This document shows positions 27,924 through 37,963 of a DNA stretch of 64,000 nt, one piece after another. This DNA comes from Halomonas aestuarii (GTDB taxonomy: Bacteria; Pseudomonadota; Gammaproteobacteria; Pseudomonadales; Halomonadaceae): positions 2,976,001 through 3,040,000 of the forward strand of contig NZ_CP018139.1 of the NCBI RefSeq assembly GCF_001886615.1. The letters are read 5' to 3'. A model generated the notes under the pieces. That model ran no database searches, was not told the DNA's origin, and saw only the letters and a program-made list of their open reading frames with translations. Positions within the stretch are counted from its first letter, which is position 1. Each line of letters opens with the position of its first letter. A program made the position numbers and the translations under genes.

Positions 27924-27947
27924 GCCGTGAATCGACGAGCCTCGCGG

Positions 27948-28883
27948 TCAGTCGGCGGCCAGGGCCTGGCTGCCGCGCTGGAGGCGCTGTTCGAACCGCG
28001 GCCAGGACTCGCCCGGCCGCGGCTGGCACAGGCGCAGTCTCGCCTGCACCTGGCCGGTGTCCATCAGGGTGACCTGCCCCAGGGCCTGGTCGAGTCGCTG
28101 CTGCACCAGCAGGGCACCGCTCTGGCTGGTGTCCGGCATCACCAGCCAGAAGTCCGCCGGGCCCTCCCGGCCCAGGATGTCGTGGTCGCGGCTGCGGCTG
28201 GCCACCGCCTGGCAGAGGGCGTCCAGCAGGGCCTGTCGCGCGGTGTGGCCGAACTGCTCGTCGGCCATGTCCAGCTGGGGCAGGTGGATCAGCAGCACGG
28301 CCAGGGGCTGGCCGAGCAGCCCGGCACGCTCGACCTCGCTGGCCAGCCGCTCGTGCAGGGTTCCGCGCCCGGCGGCCGCGCACTCTGGGTCGCGGGGGTC
28401 GGTGGCCCTGAGCAGGGCGTGCTGGCGGACCTGCTCCCAGGGAATCAGGGCCGCCACGACCACCAGGCTCAGGTAGCCCAGCAGCAGCTGGCTGTCGAGT
28501 TCGCCCCGGCCGAGCAGCGCCAGCCAGACCGGCGTCAGCGAGAGGTTGAGCAGCATGGCCGGCGCCAGCGGCAGCAGCAGCAGGGTCAGCACGGGGGGCA
28601 GGCCCACCCAGAGTGACGGCAGGCCGGACTGCTGGGGCAGCTCGACGGCGATCAGCAGGTAGCCGCTGATCAGCGCCAGGTAGGCGGCCAGCCGCGAGTG
28701 ATCCTCGCGCGACGCGCTCAGCAGGGTAGCCACCAGCATCAGCAGGGTCAGGGCGGCCGGCAGGGGGATGCGCTGGTATTCGCCCATCAGGTAGAGCCAC
28801 AGGGCCATGCCCATCAGCAACAGGGCGCCGCCGGCGTACCACAGAGTGAAGAGCCGCGAGAGGCGGTATTGCCGATCAGGCAT
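27948..28883 (-). CDS. Membrane protein with degenerate GGDEF-like domain
   Basis: Residues about 10-155 contain five or six membrane helices. The C-terminal part (about 165-305) follows the outline of a diguanylate cyclase domain: ERLASEVERAGLLGQPLAVLLIHLPQLD, then a hairpin position reading GREGPADFWLVMPDTS. There the GGDEF signature is replaced by GPADF, so cyclic-di-GMP synthesis is very unlikely. A role as a receptor or scaffold is possible. The start overlaps the preceding gene by eight bases. Confidence is high for the coding region, moderate for the domain call. Confidence 0.75.
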   Translation of the reverse strand: MPDRQYRLSRLFTLWYAGGALLLMGMALWLYLMGEYQRIPLPAALTLLMLVATLLSASREDHSRLAAYLALISGYLLIAVELPQQSGLPSLWVGLPPVLTLLLLPLAPAMLLNLSLTPVWLALLGRGELDSQLLLGYLSLVVVAALIPWEQVRQHALLRATDPRDPECAAAGRGTLHERLASEVERAGLLGQPLAVLLIHLPQLDMADEQFGHTARQALLDALCQAVASRSRDHDILGREGPADFWLVMPDTSQSGALLVQQRLDQALGQVTLMDTGQVQARLRLCQPRPGESWPRFEQRLQRGSQALAAD

Positions 28884-29745
28884 GGGACGGCCCCCCGGTC
28901 ACCTGGAGGCCGGCAGGCTGGCGGGCCAGGGCCTGGCGTTCGTCGTCCAGGGAGGCCAGGCCGGTCAGGGGAATCGCCCGGGCCGGCCCGCGGGCCTCCA
29001 GGTAGTGCCACAGCAGCTCGCGACGCTCATCGGCCTCGCGACGGTTGCGGCTGGTCAGCAGCGCGGCCAGGGTGGTCGGGTCGAGCCGGTAGCAGGGCTC
29101 GAAGCTGTGGGTCATGCGGCACAGCCGCTGGGCCAGTGACCAGCAGCGATGCCGCGGTGCATGCAGGAGCAGCAGCTCGGCATGCACCCCTTCGCGCAGG
29201 CAGCGCCGGCGTTCGAGGGCAAGATCGCCCGGCAGTCGGGTGCCGGGCCACAGTGGGAGGCCGGGAACCAGACGGGCTCGCTCCAGGGCGCTCAGGCGCA
29301 GGGCGCGCAGGTCGAGCGCCCGGGAGAAGCCCAGCAGCATCAGGGCCGCCAGCATCAGGCCGGTCAGGGCCCACTGCTCGAGTCCCAGCAGCTCCCTCAG
29401 CGGCCACCAGGTGGCCAGGGCCAGCGGGAGCTGCAGCAGCTGGATCCAGCGGGGCTGGGGAAGCACCACCAGGATGGCCCAGGCCCACAGCCAGGTGACA
29501 TGCCGGCCGGGCTCCACCCACAGCAGGGCCGCCAGCAGCAGGCTGGGCAGCAGCTGCCAGGGCACCAGGGCGGGGCGGCGATGGCTGAAGGCCATCAGCA
29601 GCGCGGTAGTGGCCAGCCAGGCCGCGGCCAGGCACATCAGCAGGGTGTCGGTCAGGATGGGCGACGTGGCGGCCAGCAGGGCCATCAGCACCGCGGCGAT
29701 CAGCAGATTGCCGCGCAGCAGGCCGCTTTTGTACTTGGTCTGCAT
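28876..29745 (-). CDS. Membrane protein, possible second GGDEF-like remnant
   Basis: This 289-residue protein has about six membrane helices (residues about 10-145) and a cytoplasmic domain with many Arg and Leu. Segments such as [13 protein letters not shown] and [13 protein letters not shown] sit where a GGDEF domain has its first strand and active hairpin, but no signature remains. Its layout matches the downstream gene, so the two may be diverged duplicates. That is an inference. It is the first gene of the minus-strand run ending with the DedA-PAP2 fusion and is divergent from proA. A minus-strand TATACT at 29783-29788 could be its -10. Confidence 0.7.
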   Translation of the reverse strand: MQTKYKSGLLRGNLLIAAVLMALLAATSPILTDTLLMCLAAAWLATTALLMAFSHRRPALVPWQLLPSLLLAALLWVEPGRHVTWLWAWAILVVLPQPRWIQLLQLPLALATWWPLRELLGLEQWALTGLMLAALMLLGFSRALDLRALRLSALERARLVPGLPLWPGTRLPGDLALERRRCLREGVHAELLLLHAPRHRCWSLAQRLCRMTHSFEPCYRLDPTTLAALLTSRNRREADERRELLWHYLEARGPARAIPLTGLASLDDERQALARQPAGLQVTGGPSHA

Positions 29746-29840
29746 GGTGGCTTAGTATGATTCCCTTCCCGTCTTTCGGCACAGTATACGCCGGTGCAGC
29801 CCCTGTCGGGGGAGGCCGGCCCCAGGAGACACGCAACGGC

Positions 29841-31148
29841 ATGACAGCTCAAGCCTCCCGCTCGGATCTCGATACCGCCACCCCTGACATCGCGGATGTC
29901 GACACCTACATGCAGCGCCTCGGTCTGGCGGCCCGTGAGGCGGCGACCCGCATGCGACGGGTCGACACGGCGGCCAAGAACGCCGCGCTTCTGGCCATGG
30001 CCGAGCATCTCGAGGACGCGCGCCAGGACGTGCTGGCGGCCAACGCCCGCGACCTGGCCCGGGGGCGCGAGAGCGGCCTGGACGCGGCCCTGCTCGACCG
30101 CCTGGCCCTCGATGACGCGCGTCTCGATGCCATGATCGAGGGGCTCTCCCAGGTGGCCGCCCTGCCGGATCCGGTCGGCGAGATCGACGGCCTGCGCTCG
30201 CGCCCCAGCGGCATCCAGGTCGGCCAGATGCGCGTCCCCCTCGGGGTCATCGGCATCATCTACGAGTCGCGCCCCAACGTCACCATGGAGGCGGCGAGCC
30301 TCTGCCTGAAATCGGGCAACGCGGCCATCCTGCGCGGGGGTTCCGAGGCCCGCGAGTCCAACGCCGCCATCGCCGCCTGCATCCGTGCCGGGCTCGCCCG
30401 TGCCGGCCTGCCCGAGGGCGCAGTGCAGGTGGTGGCCACCACCGACCGCGCCGCCGTGGGGCGCCTGATCAGCATGCCGGAATACGTCGACGTGATCATC
30501 CCGCGCGGCGGCAAGTCGCTGATCGAGCGCATCACCCGGGAGGCCCGGGTGCCGGTGATCAAGCACCTCGACGGCGTCTGCCACGTCTATGTCGACGCCA
30601 GTGCGGACCTCGACAAGGCCCTGGCCATCGCGGTGAATGCCAAGACACACCGCTATGGCACCTGCAACACCATGGAGACGCTGCTGATCGATGAGCCGGT
30701 GGCGCAGACCCTGCTGCCGAGGCTGGCCGGCGCCTATGCCGAGCACCACGTCGAGCTGCGTGGCTGCGCGCGCACCCGGGCGATCCTCGTCGACATCATC
30801 GAAGCCACCGAGGCGGACTGGCACGCGGAGTATCTTGCGCCGGTGCTGTCGATCCGCGTGGTGGACGGCATCGATGACGCCATGGCCCACATCGAGCGCT
30901 ACGGCTCGCGCCACACCGACGCGATCGTCACCGAGTCCTACGGCCTGGCGCGACGCTTCCTGGCCGAGGTGGACTCCAGCTCGGTGATGGTCAACGCCTC
31001 CACCCGCTTCGCCGACGGTTTCGAGTACGGCCTGGGGGCGGAGATCGGCATCTCCACCGATCGGCTGCATGCCCGCGGCCCCGTGGGGCTCGAGGGGCTG
31101 ACCACCCGCAAGTATGTGGTGCTCGGCGACGGCCAGGTGCGCCGGTGA
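29841..31148 (+). CDS. proA: Gamma-glutamyl phosphate reductase
   Basis: ProA reduces gamma-glutamyl phosphate to glutamate semialdehyde with NADPH in proline synthesis. The 435 residues have [31 protein letters not shown] and the catalytic cysteine in [15 protein letters not shown] 29841 gives the conserved N-terminus; the frame is open to 29757 without family match. nadD overlaps its stop by four bases. proB is not adjacent. Confidence 0.96.
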   Translation: MTAQASRSDLDTATPDIADVDTYMQRLGLAAREAATRMRRVDTAAKNAALLAMAEHLEDARQDVLAANARDLARGRESGLDAALLDRLALDDARLDAMIEGLSQVAALPDPVGEIDGLRSRPSGIQVGQMRVPLGVIGIIYESRPNVTMEAASLCLKSGNAAILRGGSEARESNAAIAACIRAGLARAGLPEGAVQVVATTDRAAVGRLISMPEYVDVIIPRGGKSLIERITREARVPVIKHLDGVCHVYVDASADLDKALAIAVNAKTHRYGTCNTMETLLIDEPVAQTLLPRLAGAYAEHHVELRGCARTRAILVDIIEATEADWHAEYLAPVLSIRVVDGIDDAMAHIERYGSRHTDAIVTESYGLARRFLAEVDSSSVMVNASTRFADGFEYGLGAEIGISTDRLHARGPVGLEGLTTRKYVVLGDGQVRR

Positions 31149-31837
31149 GCGAGGCGGGCCTGCCCGTCAGCGCCGGCATCGATCCCTCGGACCCGCCCCG
31201 CCTGGCCATGCTGGGCGGGACCTTCGATCCGGTCCACCTGGGGCACCTGCGCAGTGCGGTGGAGCTCCACGAGGCGCTCTCGCTCGACCGCGTGCACATG
31301 GTGCCCGCGGCCATGCCCCCCCTGCGGGGGGAGCCCCGGATCTCGCCCGCCGAGCGCCTGACGCTGCTGCGCCTGGGCATCGGCGACACCCCGGGGCTGC
31401 TGGCCGACCCCCGGGAGCTCGAGCGCGAGGGACCCTCCTACAGTGCCGATACCCTGGCCTCGCTGCGAGAGCAATACGGTCGCGAGGCCAGGCTGGTGAT
31501 GGCGCTGGGCCACGACGCCTTCCTGCGCCTGGCCGACTGGCACGAGCCCGAGCGCCTCTTCGCCCTGGCCCATGTGGTGGTGATCGACCGCCCGGACCAC
31601 GAGTCGGCCCTGCCGCCGGCGCTGCGCGAGCTGCTGGCCGGTCGAGAGGTAGGGGGCGTCGAGACGCTGATGGCCCGCCCGGCCGGCGGGCTGCTGCGCC
31701 TGCGGCTGCCCTCGCGCATGGCCATCTCGGCCACCGAGGTGCGCCGCCGCCTGGCGGCCGGTCGCAGCGTGCGCTACCTGCTGCCCGAGGCGGTTGAGGC
31801 GCACATCCTGTCGCGGGGACTCTATCGGCATGGCTGA
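31145..31837 (+). CDS. nadD: Nicotinate-nucleotide adenylyltransferase
   Basis: NadD adenylates nicotinate mononucleotide on the way to NAD. The nucleotidyltransferase signature [13 protein letters not shown] lies at about residues 24-36, and the C-terminal [13 protein letters not shown] holds the second phosphate-binding motif. The GTG start overlaps the proA stop. The first 19 residues before the Rossmann strand are an unconserved extension. The proA-nadD-rsfS-rlmH order is widespread in gammaproteobacteria. Confidence 0.95.
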   Translation: MSEAGLPVSAGIDPSDPPRLAMLGGTFDPVHLGHLRSAVELHEALSLDRVHMVPAAMPPLRGEPRISPAERLTLLRLGIGDTPGLLADPRELEREGPSYSADTLASLREQYGREARLVMALGHDAFLRLADWHEPERLFALAHVVVIDRPDHESALPPALRELLAGREVGGVETLMARPAGGLLRLRLPSRMAISATEVRRRLAAGRSVRYLLPEAVEAHILSRGLYRHG

Positions 31838-31914
31838 GTGCTGCCCAGCGGCGCGTCGAGCCGGTACAATGGGGGCAACGATTTCCCGCTGACGAAGGGC
31901 AGATACGAAGGGTT

Positions 31915-32274
31915 ATGCATATCGACGCACTCAAGACTCTGGTGATCGACGCACTGGAGGACCTCAAGGCCCAGGACATCGCCGTCCTGGATGTCTCACG
32001 ACTGACCAGCGTGACCGACCGGATGGTGGTGGCCACCGGCACCTCCACGCGCCATGTGGCGGCGCTGGCCGACAACGTGGTCCAGGCGGCCAAGGACCAG
32101 GGCATGGCGCCGCTGGGCGTCGAGGGCGAGAACGGTGCCGACTGGGTGCTGGTCGATCTCGGCAGCCTGGTGGTCCACGTGATGCTGCCCGAGACCCGCC
32201 AGCTCTATGACCTCGAGCGGCTCTGGGCCGACCTGCCAAGCGACGCCGAGTCGCGGGTCGAGCACAGCTCATGA
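31915..32274 (+). CDS. rsfS: Ribosomal silencing factor RsfS
   Basis: RsfS binds ribosomal protein L14 and blocks subunit joining in starvation. The 119-residue sequence has [46 protein letters not shown] and [11 protein letters not shown] -10 like TACAAT (31865-31870) with a poor -35 (CTGCCC 31841-31846, spacing 18) lies upstream, so rsfS may have its own promoter besides read-through from nadD. It overlaps rlmH by four bases. Confidence 0.95.
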   Translation: MHIDALKTLVIDALEDLKAQDIAVLDVSRLTSVTDRMVVATGTSTRHVAALADNVVQAAKDQGMAPLGVEGENGADWVLVDLGSLVVHVMLPETRQLYDLERLWADLPSDAESRVEHSS

Positions 32275-32738
32275 GGGTCCGCCTGCTGGCGGTGGGCACG
32301 AAGATGCCCGACTGGGTGAGTCGCGGTGTCGAGGAGTATCGCAAGCGCCTGCCGCGCGACTTCACCCTGGAGGTGGAAGAGATCGCGCCTGGGCAGCGGG
32401 GCAAGAACGCCGACGTGACCCGGGCCATGGCCCTCGAAGGCGAGCGCATTCGTGCCCGCCTCAGGGGCAGCGAGCACCTCGTCGCCCTGGAGGTCGGCGG
32501 CAAGGCCTGGAGCACCGAGCAGCTGGCCCGCGAGGCCGATGCCTGGCGCCTCGAGGGGCGTGACGTGGTGCTGCTGGTGGGCGGTCCCGACGGCCTGGAG
32601 CCGTCCCTCTCGTCCAGCGCCGACCAGCGCTGGTCCCTCTCGCCGCTGACCCTGCCGCACCCGCTGGTGCGCATCCTGCTCGCCGAGCAGCTCTATCGGG
32701 CGTGGACCCTGCTGGTCGGCCACCCCTATCACCGCTGA
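32271..32738 (+). CDS. rlmH: 23S rRNA (pseudouridine1915-N3)-methyltransferase
   Basis: RlmH is a SPOUT methyltransferase that methylates pseudouridine 1915 in helix 69 of 23S rRNA in the assembled 70S ribosome. The 155-residue length is standard. [14 protein letters not shown] is the knot and SAM-binding loop, and the C-terminus [28 protein letters not shown]-type tail is complete. It overlaps rsfS. Confidence 0.96.
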   Translation: MRVRLLAVGTKMPDWVSRGVEEYRKRLPRDFTLEVEEIAPGQRGKNADVTRAMALEGERIRARLRGSEHLVALEVGGKAWSTEQLAREADAWRLEGRDVVLLVGGPDGLEPSLSSSADQRWSLSPLTLPHPLVRILLAEQLYRAWTLLVGHPYHR

Positions 32739-32825
32739 AGACGGTATTCTCGATCACCGCGGAAGGCCCTGACATCGATCGCAGGAAGGCGCTTCCGCTT
32801 CATCATCCCGAGGTCATGTCCGAGC

Positions 32826-34733
32826 ATGCGTCGCCGTCGCGATACCCTGAAGAACCCGGAACAGGAGCTGCGCCTGTTCCGGATGCGCTCGCTGCTGGCC
32901 GTGCTGGTGGTGGTCTCCCTGACGGGGCTGCTGGGCGGGCGGCTGTTCTACCTGCAGGTGGTGCAGCACGAGGTCTACAGCACCCGCTCCGAGAAGAACC
33001 GGGTGCGGGTCGAGCCGCTGCCGCCCACCCGCGGGCTGATCTATGACCGCAACGGGGTGCTGCTGGCCGAGAATCGTCCTACCTACAACCTGACCCTGGT
33101 GCGCGAGCGGGTGGATGACCTGGACGCCACCCTGGCGCTGCTGGTCGACCTGCTGGAGCTCCCCGGGGAGGAGGCCGAGGCCTTCCGGGTCCGCTCGCGA
33201 CAGCGCCAGCGCCCCTTCCAGCCGGCGCTGCTGATGAGCGACCTCGACGAGTCGCAGATCGCCCGCCTGGCGGTCAACCGCCATCGCCTGCCCGGCGTGG
33301 AGGTCCAGGCTCAGCTGCTGCGCTACTACCCCGACGCCGAGACCATGGTGCATGCCCTGGGCTACGTGGGCCGGATAAATGCCGAGGAACTGGCGGGACT
33401 GGACGCGGGCAACTATGCCGGCACCCACTTCATCGGCAAGACCGGGGTGGAGCGCTTCTACGAGGACGTGCTGCACGGCCAGGCGGGGCTGCGGAAGGTG
33501 GAGACCAATGCCCGCGGACGGGTGCTGCGCGAGCTTGGTCACACCGACCCGGTGCCGGGACGCGACCTGACCCTGACCCTGGACAGCGAACTGCAGAAGC
33601 TCGCCGTGGAGCTGCTCGATGGGCGCCGCGGCTCCATCGTGGCCATCGCGCCCCCCACCGGCGAGATTCTCGCCATGGCCTCGGTGCCGGGCTTCGACAG
33701 CAACCAGTTCGTCACCGGCATCGACGTCGCCTCCTACCGGGCGCTGCAGGAGAACCTCGACCTGCCGCTCTACAACCGTGCCATCCGCGGCCACTACCCG
33801 CCTGGCTCGACGATCAAGCCGTTCATGGCCATCACCGGCCTCAAGGAGGGCGCGATCACGCCGAGCGAGGTGATCTACGACCCCGGCTACTTCCAGTTGC
33901 CCAACGACTCGCGGCGCTACCGCAACTGGCTGCGCTGGGGCCACGGCCGGGTCGATCTGGAGCGGGCCCTGGCCGTTTCCAACAACACCTATTTCTATTC
34001 CCTGGCCCATGAGCTGGGGATCGATCGCATCCACGAGAACCTGACCGCCTTCGGCTTCGGCCAGCGGGTCGCCCATGATGTCTATGGCCAGAGCGACGCA
34101 CTGATGCCCTCCCGTGACTGGAAGCGCGGCCGTTTCAACCAGCCCTGGTATCCCGGCGAGACGCTCTCCGTGGGGATCGGCCAGGGCTACCTGCAGGTGA
34201 CCCCGCTGCAGCTGGCGACGGCCACGGCGGTGCTGGCCAACCGTGGCCAGTGGGTGGAGCCTCGCCTGGCACGCCGCATCGGCGAGGAGGAGGTCCCCGT
34301 CGACCTGCCGGACACCCCCACGGACATCGAGCTCAGCAACGAGGGGTGGTGGGGCCATGTCTTCTCCGGCATGGAGAAGGTGGTGTCGGGGCGTGAGGGG
34401 ACGGCGCGTCGGATCGGCAAGGACCTCCAGTACCGGATGGCCGGCAAGTCCGGCACCGCCCAGGTCTTTTCCCTGGGCCAGAACGAGAAGTACAACGCCG
34501 ACGAACTCAAGGAACGGCTGCGCGACCATGCGCTGTTCATGGCCTTCGCGCCGGTGGAGGAGCCCGAGATCGCCGTGGCGGTGATCGTCGAGAACGCCGG
34601 CGGGGGCAGTTCCCATGCCGCGCACTTGGCCAAGGCGATGACCGATGCCTGGCTGCTCGAGGACGAGGCCCCGGACACCGAGGAAGTGCGCGAGGTGCTC
34701 GAGCGTGAGGATCAACGCGTGGCGGGGGAGTGA
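32826..34733 (+). CDS. mrdA: Penicillin-binding protein 2 (elongasome transpeptidase)
   Basis: PBP2 cross-links new peptidoglycan during rod elongation together with RodA. The 635-residue class B protein has one N-terminal membrane helix (about 22-42), a dimerisation/pedestal region, and a transpeptidase domain. Active-site motifs are STIK (Ser328, Lys331), SNN (as AVSNNTYF) and KSGT (GKSGTAQVF). It starts 88 bases after rlmH and is followed directly by rodA. Confidence 0.96.
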   Translation: MRRRRDTLKNPEQELRLFRMRSLLAVLVVVSLTGLLGGRLFYLQVVQHEVYSTRSEKNRVRVEPLPPTRGLIYDRNGVLLAENRPTYNLTLVRERVDDLDATLALLVDLLELPGEEAEAFRVRSRQRQRPFQPALLMSDLDESQIARLAVNRHRLPGVEVQAQLLRYYPDAETMVHALGYVGRINAEELAGLDAGNYAGTHFIGKTGVERFYEDVLHGQAGLRKVETNARGRVLRELGHTDPVPGRDLTLTLDSELQKLAVELLDGRRGSIVAIAPPTGEILAMASVPGFDSNQFVTGIDVASYRALQENLDLPLYNRAIRGHYPPGSTIKPFMAITGLKEGAITPSEVIYDPGYFQLPNDSRRYRNWLRWGHGRVDLERALAVSNNTYFYSLAHELGIDRIHENLTAFGFGQRVAHDVYGQSDALMPSRDWKRGRFNQPWYPGETLSVGIGQGYLQVTPLQLATATAVLANRGQWVEPRLARRIGEEEVPVDLPDTPTDIELSNEGWWGHVFSGMEKVVSGREGTARRIGKDLQYRMAGKSGTAQVFSLGQNEKYNADELKERLRDHALFMAFAPVEEPEIAVAVIVENAGGGSSHAAHLAKAMTDAWLLEDEAPDTEEVREVLEREDQRVAGE

Positions 34734-34736
34734 CCG

Positions 34737-35897
34737 ATGATCTGGAGTGAACTGACACGGGGCCTGCGTCGCTACCCCGTGAAACCCTCGTTGAGCGGCA
34801 TCGCCCGCCGCCGCAGCGTCTGGGAGCGGGTCCATCTCGATCCCTGGCTGCTCGGCATGCTGCTGGTGCTGATGCTGGCGGGCCTGGTGGTGCTCTACAG
34901 CGCCAGCGGCCAGCGCATGACGGTGGTCACCGCCCAGGCCATCCGCTTCGGCGTGGCCCTGGTGGTGATGGCCGGGCTCGCCCAGCTGTCGCCGACGACC
35001 CTGCTGCGCTGGACGCCCCTGGTCTATCTGGCGGGGGTGGCCATGCTGGTGGCGGTGGAGCTGATCGGCGACATGGGCATGGGCGCCCAGCGCTGGCTGG
35101 TGATTCCCGGGGTGATCCGTTTCCAGCCCTCCGAGCTGATGAAGCTGGCCATGCCGATGATGGTGGCCGCCTGGCTGAGCCGCCAGGTCCTTCCTCCGCG
35201 CTGGCGTGACCTCGTCGTCTGTGCGGTGATCATCGGCCTGCCCGTGGCGCTGATCGCCCGGCAGCCCGATCTCGGCACCTCGCTGCTGGTGGCGACGGCG
35301 GGGGTGCTCGTGGTGGTGCTGGCCGGGCTCTCCTGGCGCTTCATCCTGTTCTGCGGTGCGCTGGCGGCGGCGGCGTTGCCGCTGCTGTGGATGAACCTCC
35401 ACGACTACCAGCGCCAGCGCGTGCTGACCTTCCTCGACCCGGAGAGCGACCCGCTGGGTGCTGGCTGGAACATCATCCAGTCGACCACCGCCATCGGCAG
35501 CGGCGGCTTCTGGGGCAAGGGGTGGCTGCAGGGCACCCAGTCCCAGCTGGAGTTCCTGCCCGAACGCCATACCGACTTCATCGTGGCAGTGCTGGGCGAG
35601 GAGTTCGGGCTGGTGGGGATGCTGGCCTTCCTGCTGCTCTACCTGCTGATCGTCGGGCGGGGGCTGTGGCTCGCCGGGGCCGCCCAGGAGACCTTCGGTC
35701 GGCTGGTGGCGGGAAGCATCATCCTGACCTTCTTCATCTACGTCTTCGTCAACGTGGGCATGGTCAGCGGGATCCTGCCGGTGGTCGGCGTCCCGCTGCC
35801 TCTGGTCAGCTATGGCGGGACCTCCAGCGTGACCTTGATGGCGGGTTTCGGTATTCTCATGGCCGTGAATGCCCACCGCCGCCTGTTGCCGCGATAG
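34737..35897 (+). CDS. rodA: Peptidoglycan glycosyltransferase RodA
   Basis: RodA is the SEDS-family membrane enzyme that polymerises lipid II in the elongasome. The 386-residue protein has about ten membrane helices. Family segments are GAQRWLVIPGVIRFQPSE, the catalytic-aspartate region ARQPDLGTSLL, LPERHTDFIVAVLGEEFG and PLPLVSYGGTS. It begins three bases after mrdA, so the two partners are co-expressed. Confidence 0.96.
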   Translation: MIWSELTRGLRRYPVKPSLSGIARRRSVWERVHLDPWLLGMLLVLMLAGLVVLYSASGQRMTVVTAQAIRFGVALVVMAGLAQLSPTTLLRWTPLVYLAGVAMLVAVELIGDMGMGAQRWLVIPGVIRFQPSELMKLAMPMMVAAWLSRQVLPPRWRDLVVCAVIIGLPVALIARQPDLGTSLLVATAGVLVVVLAGLSWRFILFCGALAAAALPLLWMNLHDYQRQRVLTFLDPESDPLGAGWNIIQSTTAIGSGGFWGKGWLQGTQSQLEFLPERHTDFIVAVLGEEFGLVGMLAFLLLYLLIVGRGLWLAGAAQETFGRLVAGSIILTFFIYVFVNVGMVSGILPVVGVPLPLVSYGGTSSVTLMAGFGILMAVNAHRRLLPR

Positions 35898-35926
35898 GCA
35901 GCCGACACGACTCAGGGAGAGCTGCG

Positions 35927-36994
35927 ATGACGGTGTCGTTACCACAGGGAAAACGCTGGATGGCCTGGTTCGGGGGGCTGCTGCTGGCATGCGGCACCTC
36001 CAGCCTGCCGGCGGCCGACTTCGATCCGCAGCGCCACGCCGAGGCGCGGCAGCTGGTGGAGGAGCTCGCCGGCCGGGGGATCGACCGCGACTGGCTCGAG
36101 GACGCCCTGGCCGAGGCCGAGTTCCGCCAGCCGGTGCTCGATGCCATGGCGGGGGCCGCCGAACGTCGCCTGACCTGGCACGAGTATCGGAACATCTTCC
36201 TCGACGCCCCGCGCATCGCCAACGGGGTGGCCTTCATCGAGGCCCACCGGGCGGCCTTCGAGCGTGCCCGGGCCGAGTTCGGCGTGCCGGCGGAGGTGAT
36301 CGCCGCCATCCTCGGCGTCGAGACCCGCTACGGCGAGGTGACCGGTCGCCACCGTGTCCTGGACTCCCTGTCGACCCTGGCCTTCCATCACCCCAGCCGG
36401 GGCCGCTTCTTCCGGGGGGAACTGGCGGCCTTCCTGGAGATCGCCTTCCGGCAGGGACGGGCCCCCGGCAGCCTGATGGGCTCCTACGCCGGGGCCATGG
36501 GCTATCCGCAGTTCATCCCGACCAGCTATCGTGCCTTTGCGGTGGACTTCGACGATGACGGCCTGCGCGACCTGTGGGACAACCCGGTGGATGCCATCGG
36601 CAGCGTGGCCAACTACTTCGCCGAACATGGCTGGCGCCCGGAGGAACCCCTCTATCACGAGGCCGAGGGGCCTGCCGTGCCGCCCGACGGCATCGAGTTC
36701 AATCGCGCCGCGCGTCCGCCCGCGGTGCCGGCCGCGGAAGTCGCCGCGGCGGGTCTCGAGGTCCCGGATGTGCTGGACGACGACCATCGCCTGCTGCCGG
36801 TGGCGCTGGAGGAGGGGGAGGATCGGTGGCGCTACGTGCTCGGCGAGCACAACTTTTACGTGATCACCCGCTATAACCACAGCCACCTCTATGCCATGGC
36901 TGTGATCGAGCTGGCCGAGGCGATCGCCGAGGCGCGGGGCCGCGAGCCTGACTGGCTCGAGGCCACGGACACCACCCCGGAGGAGGCCTCATGA
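35927..36994 (+). CDS. mltB: Lytic murein transglycosylase B
   Basis: MltB cleaves glycan strands to 1,6-anhydro products. The 355-residue protein has a signal sequence (WFGGLLLACGTSSLPAA). Its only cysteine there is not in a standard lipobox, so it may be soluble periplasmic rather than a lipoprotein. The catalytic glutamate is Glu132 in AAILGVETRYGE, followed by SYAGAMGYPQFIPTSY. The start at 35927 follows AGGGAGAG. It overlaps rlpA by four bases. Confidence 0.93.
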   Translation: MTVSLPQGKRWMAWFGGLLLACGTSSLPAADFDPQRHAEARQLVEELAGRGIDRDWLEDALAEAEFRQPVLDAMAGAAERRLTWHEYRNIFLDAPRIANGVAFIEAHRAAFERARAEFGVPAEVIAAILGVETRYGEVTGRHRVLDSLSTLAFHHPSRGRFFRGELAAFLEIAFRQGRAPGSLMGSYAGAMGYPQFIPTSYRAFAVDFDDDGLRDLWDNPVDAIGSVANYFAEHGWRPEEPLYHEAEGPAVPPDGIEFNRAARPPAVPAAEVAAAGLEVPDVLDDDHRLLPVALEEGEDRWRYVLGEHNFYVITRYNHSHLYAMAVIELAEAIAEARGREPDWLEATDTTPEEAS

Positions 36995-37911
36995 CACGCA
37001 CCCTGGTTGCCCTCGGCGTGCTGCTCCTGCTGGCCGGCTGTGCCGCCAGCGGTGGCGGCCCGCGGCCCTCCACCGGCGAGACGGCCGGGTCGACCCCGAC
37101 GGCCACCGGCGGCGGGGAGCGATATGCGCTGGCCGGGGATGCCTATCCCGAGGATCCCCCGGACGTCGCCCGGGTGCCCGACGCGGTGCCGCAACGCGAA
37201 CCACGCTCCCGGGGCGGCAACAAGTCCCCCTACGAGGTATGGGGCAAGCGTTACGAGGTCATGGCGGATGCCAGCGGGTACCGTCGTGACGGCCGGGCCT
37301 CCTGGTACGGCGAGAAGTTTCACGGCTATGCGACGTCCAACGGCGAGATCTACGACATGTACAAGATGAGCGCCGCCCATCGCTCCTTGCCGCTGCCGAG
37401 CTTCGTCCGGGTCACCAGTCTCGACAACGGTCGCTCGGCGATCGTCCGGGTCAATGATCGTGGCCCCTTCCACAGCGAGCGCGAGATCGATCTCTCCTAT
37501 GCGGCGGCCGCCCGTCTGGGCATCCTGAAGCGAGGGACCGGCCGGGTGAGGGTGGAGGCCATCGACGTGGAGCGCTGGATCGCCGAGAACGGCAGCGCCG
37601 GGCGCCAGGCCGCCAGCGACGCGTCCGAGCGGGTCGAGGCGCCCGGCGTGACATCCTCCCCGGTGGCGGCGGAGGCCGCTCCGGGCGGCGTCTTCCTGCA
37701 GGTGGCCGCCCTGGGCTCCGCGGAAGGGGCACGGGCCCTGCAGTCCCGCCTCGAGGAGGAGATCGCCCGGCCCGTGCGCGTGGCCAGCGCCACGGGCCTT
37801 TACCGTGTCCAGGTCGGCCCGCTGGATCCGGCGGGCCAGGTGGAGCCGGTCCGCGAACAGTTGCGCCGGGCCGGCTTCGCCCAGGCCTTCATCGTCAACG
37901 ATGCCGACTGA
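36991..37911 (+). CDS. rlpA: Septal-ring/endolytic lipoprotein RlpA
   Basis: RlpA is an outer-membrane lipoprotein that, in Pseudomonas, is a lytic transglycosylase acting on stem-less glycan. The 306-residue precursor has a lipobox LLAGC (Cys17), a double-psi beta barrel (about 95-190, with GRASWYGEKFHGYATSNGE and VRVNDRGPF), and a C-terminal SPOR domain (about 225-306, FLQVAALGSAEGARAL). It lies between mltB and dacA in the wall operon. Confidence 0.95.
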   Translation: MTRTLVALGVLLLLAGCAASGGGPRPSTGETAGSTPTATGGGERYALAGDAYPEDPPDVARVPDAVPQREPRSRGGNKSPYEVWGKRYEVMADASGYRRDGRASWYGEKFHGYATSNGEIYDMYKMSAAHRSLPLPSFVRVTSLDNGRSAIVRVNDRGPFHSEREIDLSYAAAARLGILKRGTGRVRVEAIDVERWIAENGSAGRQAASDASERVEAPGVTSSPVAAEAAPGGVFLQVAALGSAEGARALQSRLEEEIARPVRVASATGLYRVQVGPLDPAGQVEPVREQLRRAGFAQAFIVNDAD

Positions 37912-37963
37912 GTCGGCGTCCCCTTACCGAATCCCCGCTATGCACCCGATGAGAACCCTTGCC

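Noticed and set aside
32814..35990. A 1058-codon open frame on the minus strand opposite mrdA and rodA
   Set aside because: It is a shadow frame caused by high GC at third codon positions. mrdA and rodA on the plus strand have full family motifs, and the antisense product is His/Gln/Gly-rich with no recognisable domain.
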